The notes under the pieces: generated by a model
Seen by the model: the letters and a program-made list of their open reading frames with translations, nothing else
What the model was told of the DNA's origin: nothing
Database searches by the model: none
Made by a program: the position numbers and the translations under genes
In this document: positions 63,331 through 64,000 of the stretch, one piece after another
Numbering within the stretch: position 1 is the stretch's first letter
Layout: every line of letters starts with the position of its first letter
DNA from: Tetrapisispora phaffii CBS 4417
Lineage: Eukaryota > Ascomycota > Saccharomycetes > Saccharomycetales > Saccharomycetaceae
Direction: 5' to 3'
NCBI RefSeq assembly: GCF_000236905.1
Contig: NC_016534.1
Coordinates: 62,001-126,000 of the forward strand
Length of the DNA: 64,000 nt

Positions 63331-64000
63331 ATGTTTAAATTAAAGACATTTTTTGGTAAGAAAAAACAAGATATAAAAGAATCAGGGGATTCAATCAAAA
63401 AACAACAACCAATTGTAAATAATGACAAAAAATCAAATGTTGATAATATAAATAATGCAAATACAGATGGATCGACATCAAGTTTATCGAAAACTAGTTT
63501 ATCGAGTTCTATTGTCGCAGAAGGAGATGATATAGCTGTAGTTAATAACAAGGACAGTAGTAGAAAAGTACCTGATGAATCAGTTCCACCACGTACTACA
63601 AAAAGGGAACATATTGATATTGATCTTGTCAGTAGTGGTTCGAATATATCAAATGCTGATTTACTATCAGGTGACGACGACGACGACGATAGTCAACTGA
63701 ATATCCCAGATGCGATATTTATCGAACAAAACGAATTGAAAGGGTATAAATTAATAAACAAAATTGGTACCGGTGCCTTTTCAAAAGTGTTCAGGGCTAT
63801 TCCTTCAAAGGAAACATTCGTTAATAAACATTATAATGAAGTCGCTATAAAAGTGATTAAAAAAGATGACTTAGCATCGATTACAGGTAATACTAGTGCA
63901 TCTAGTATTAATCACAATGATAAATCTTTGAAAAATCAAAAAAACACAAAAAGTTCATCAAGAGAACAAGTATTAAAAGAAGTGGCCATTCACCAAGCTG
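63331..64000 (+). CDS. RCK2: Rck2-like MAPK-activated protein kinase, N-terminal part
   Basis: The first 223 residues of a CaMK-like kinase; the gene continues past the window. Rck2 is phosphorylated by Hog1 in osmotic stress and restrains translation elongation. The N-terminal 130 residues are Ser/Asp-rich and disordered. The block IEQNELKGYKLINKIGTGAF leads into the glycine-rich loop (GTGAFSKV from residue 146), then VAIKVIKKDDL with the ATP-binding lysine, and SSREQVLKEVAIHQA. The insert between beta strands 3 and alpha C is a Rck1/Rck2 trait. RCK1 remains possible, but the sequence and SYM1/HAP1 linkage favour RCK2. Confidence 0.9.
   Translation, partial: MFKLKTFFGKKKQDIKESGDSIKKQQPIVNNDKKSNVDNINNANTDGSTSSLSKTSLSSSIVAEGDDIAVVNNKDSSRKVPDESVPPRTTKREHIDIDLVSSGSNISNADLLSGDDDDDDSQLNIPDAIFIEQNELKGYKLINKIGTGAFSKVFRAIPSKETFVNKHYNEVAIKVIKKDDLASITGNTSASSINHNDKSLKNQKNTKSSSREQVLKEVAIHQA

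Overview
This window is nuclear DNA from a budding yeast of the family Saccharomycetaceae. Nearly every protein has a recognisable Saccharomyces cerevisiae relative, genes appear intronless and closely packed, intergenic DNA is AT-rich, and tRNA genes are flanked by Ty3-like long terminal repeats (LTRs). Gene order interleaves what in S. cerevisiae are sister blocks of the whole-genome duplication (recalled from memory): chromosomes V and X for about 1-25 kb, X and XIII for about 27-40 kb, XII and VI for about 42-52 kb. Expected partners such as cytochrome c, UTR2, KCH1, RSE1, GAL80 and HIT1 are absent. This fits a post-duplication lineage outside Saccharomyces with its own pattern of loss (for example the Tetrapisispora, Vanderwaltozyma, Kazachstania or Naumovozyma groups); the genus cannot be fixed from sequence alone.

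Layout. 0.7-24 kb: VPS55, SSC1, SPF1, MCM3, tRNA-Ser(AGA), HYP2 (eIF5A), ANP1, RAD23, a UTR1/YEF1-type NAD kinase, GDA1, ISY1 and OSM1. GDA1-ISY1 lies in a strongly GC-rich island. 24-40 kb: an unrecognised basic protein, an LTR with tRNA-Gly(GCC), RAD7, PRP39, BFA1, GSF2, AIM32, SUR7, a small HAPSTR1/C16orf72-like protein and tRNA-Tyr(GTA). 40-42 kb: a 200-N gap, then several LTRs stacked inside one another and a second tRNA-Gly. 42-58 kb: MIC19, a frame-broken AIM14, HAP1, SYM1, an unrecognised 541-residue protein, a TAG1-like vacuolar protein, tRNA-Ala(AGC) and a GRE2-type reductase. 59-62 kb: a decayed Ty3/gypsy element with gag, protease and RT fragments beside tRNA-Val(AAC). 63.3 kb to the end: the start of the RCK2 kinase.

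The genes are mostly housekeeping: chaperones and membrane-protein quality control (SSC1, SPF1, GSF2), replication and repair (MCM3, RAD23, RAD7), splicing (ISY1, PRP39), Golgi glycosylation (ANP1, GDA1), mitochondrial architecture and redox (MIC19, SYM1, AIM32, OSM1), and haem and stress signalling (HAP1, RCK2, GRE2). There is no operon-like functional system. The most unusual content is in the retroelement regions (nested LTRs sharing an insertion site, a duplicated Ty3-type +1 frameshift site, a pheromone-response-like motif in every well-preserved LTR), a perfect 32-bp palindrome inside GDA1, the GC island, and frame breaks in RAD23 and AIM14.
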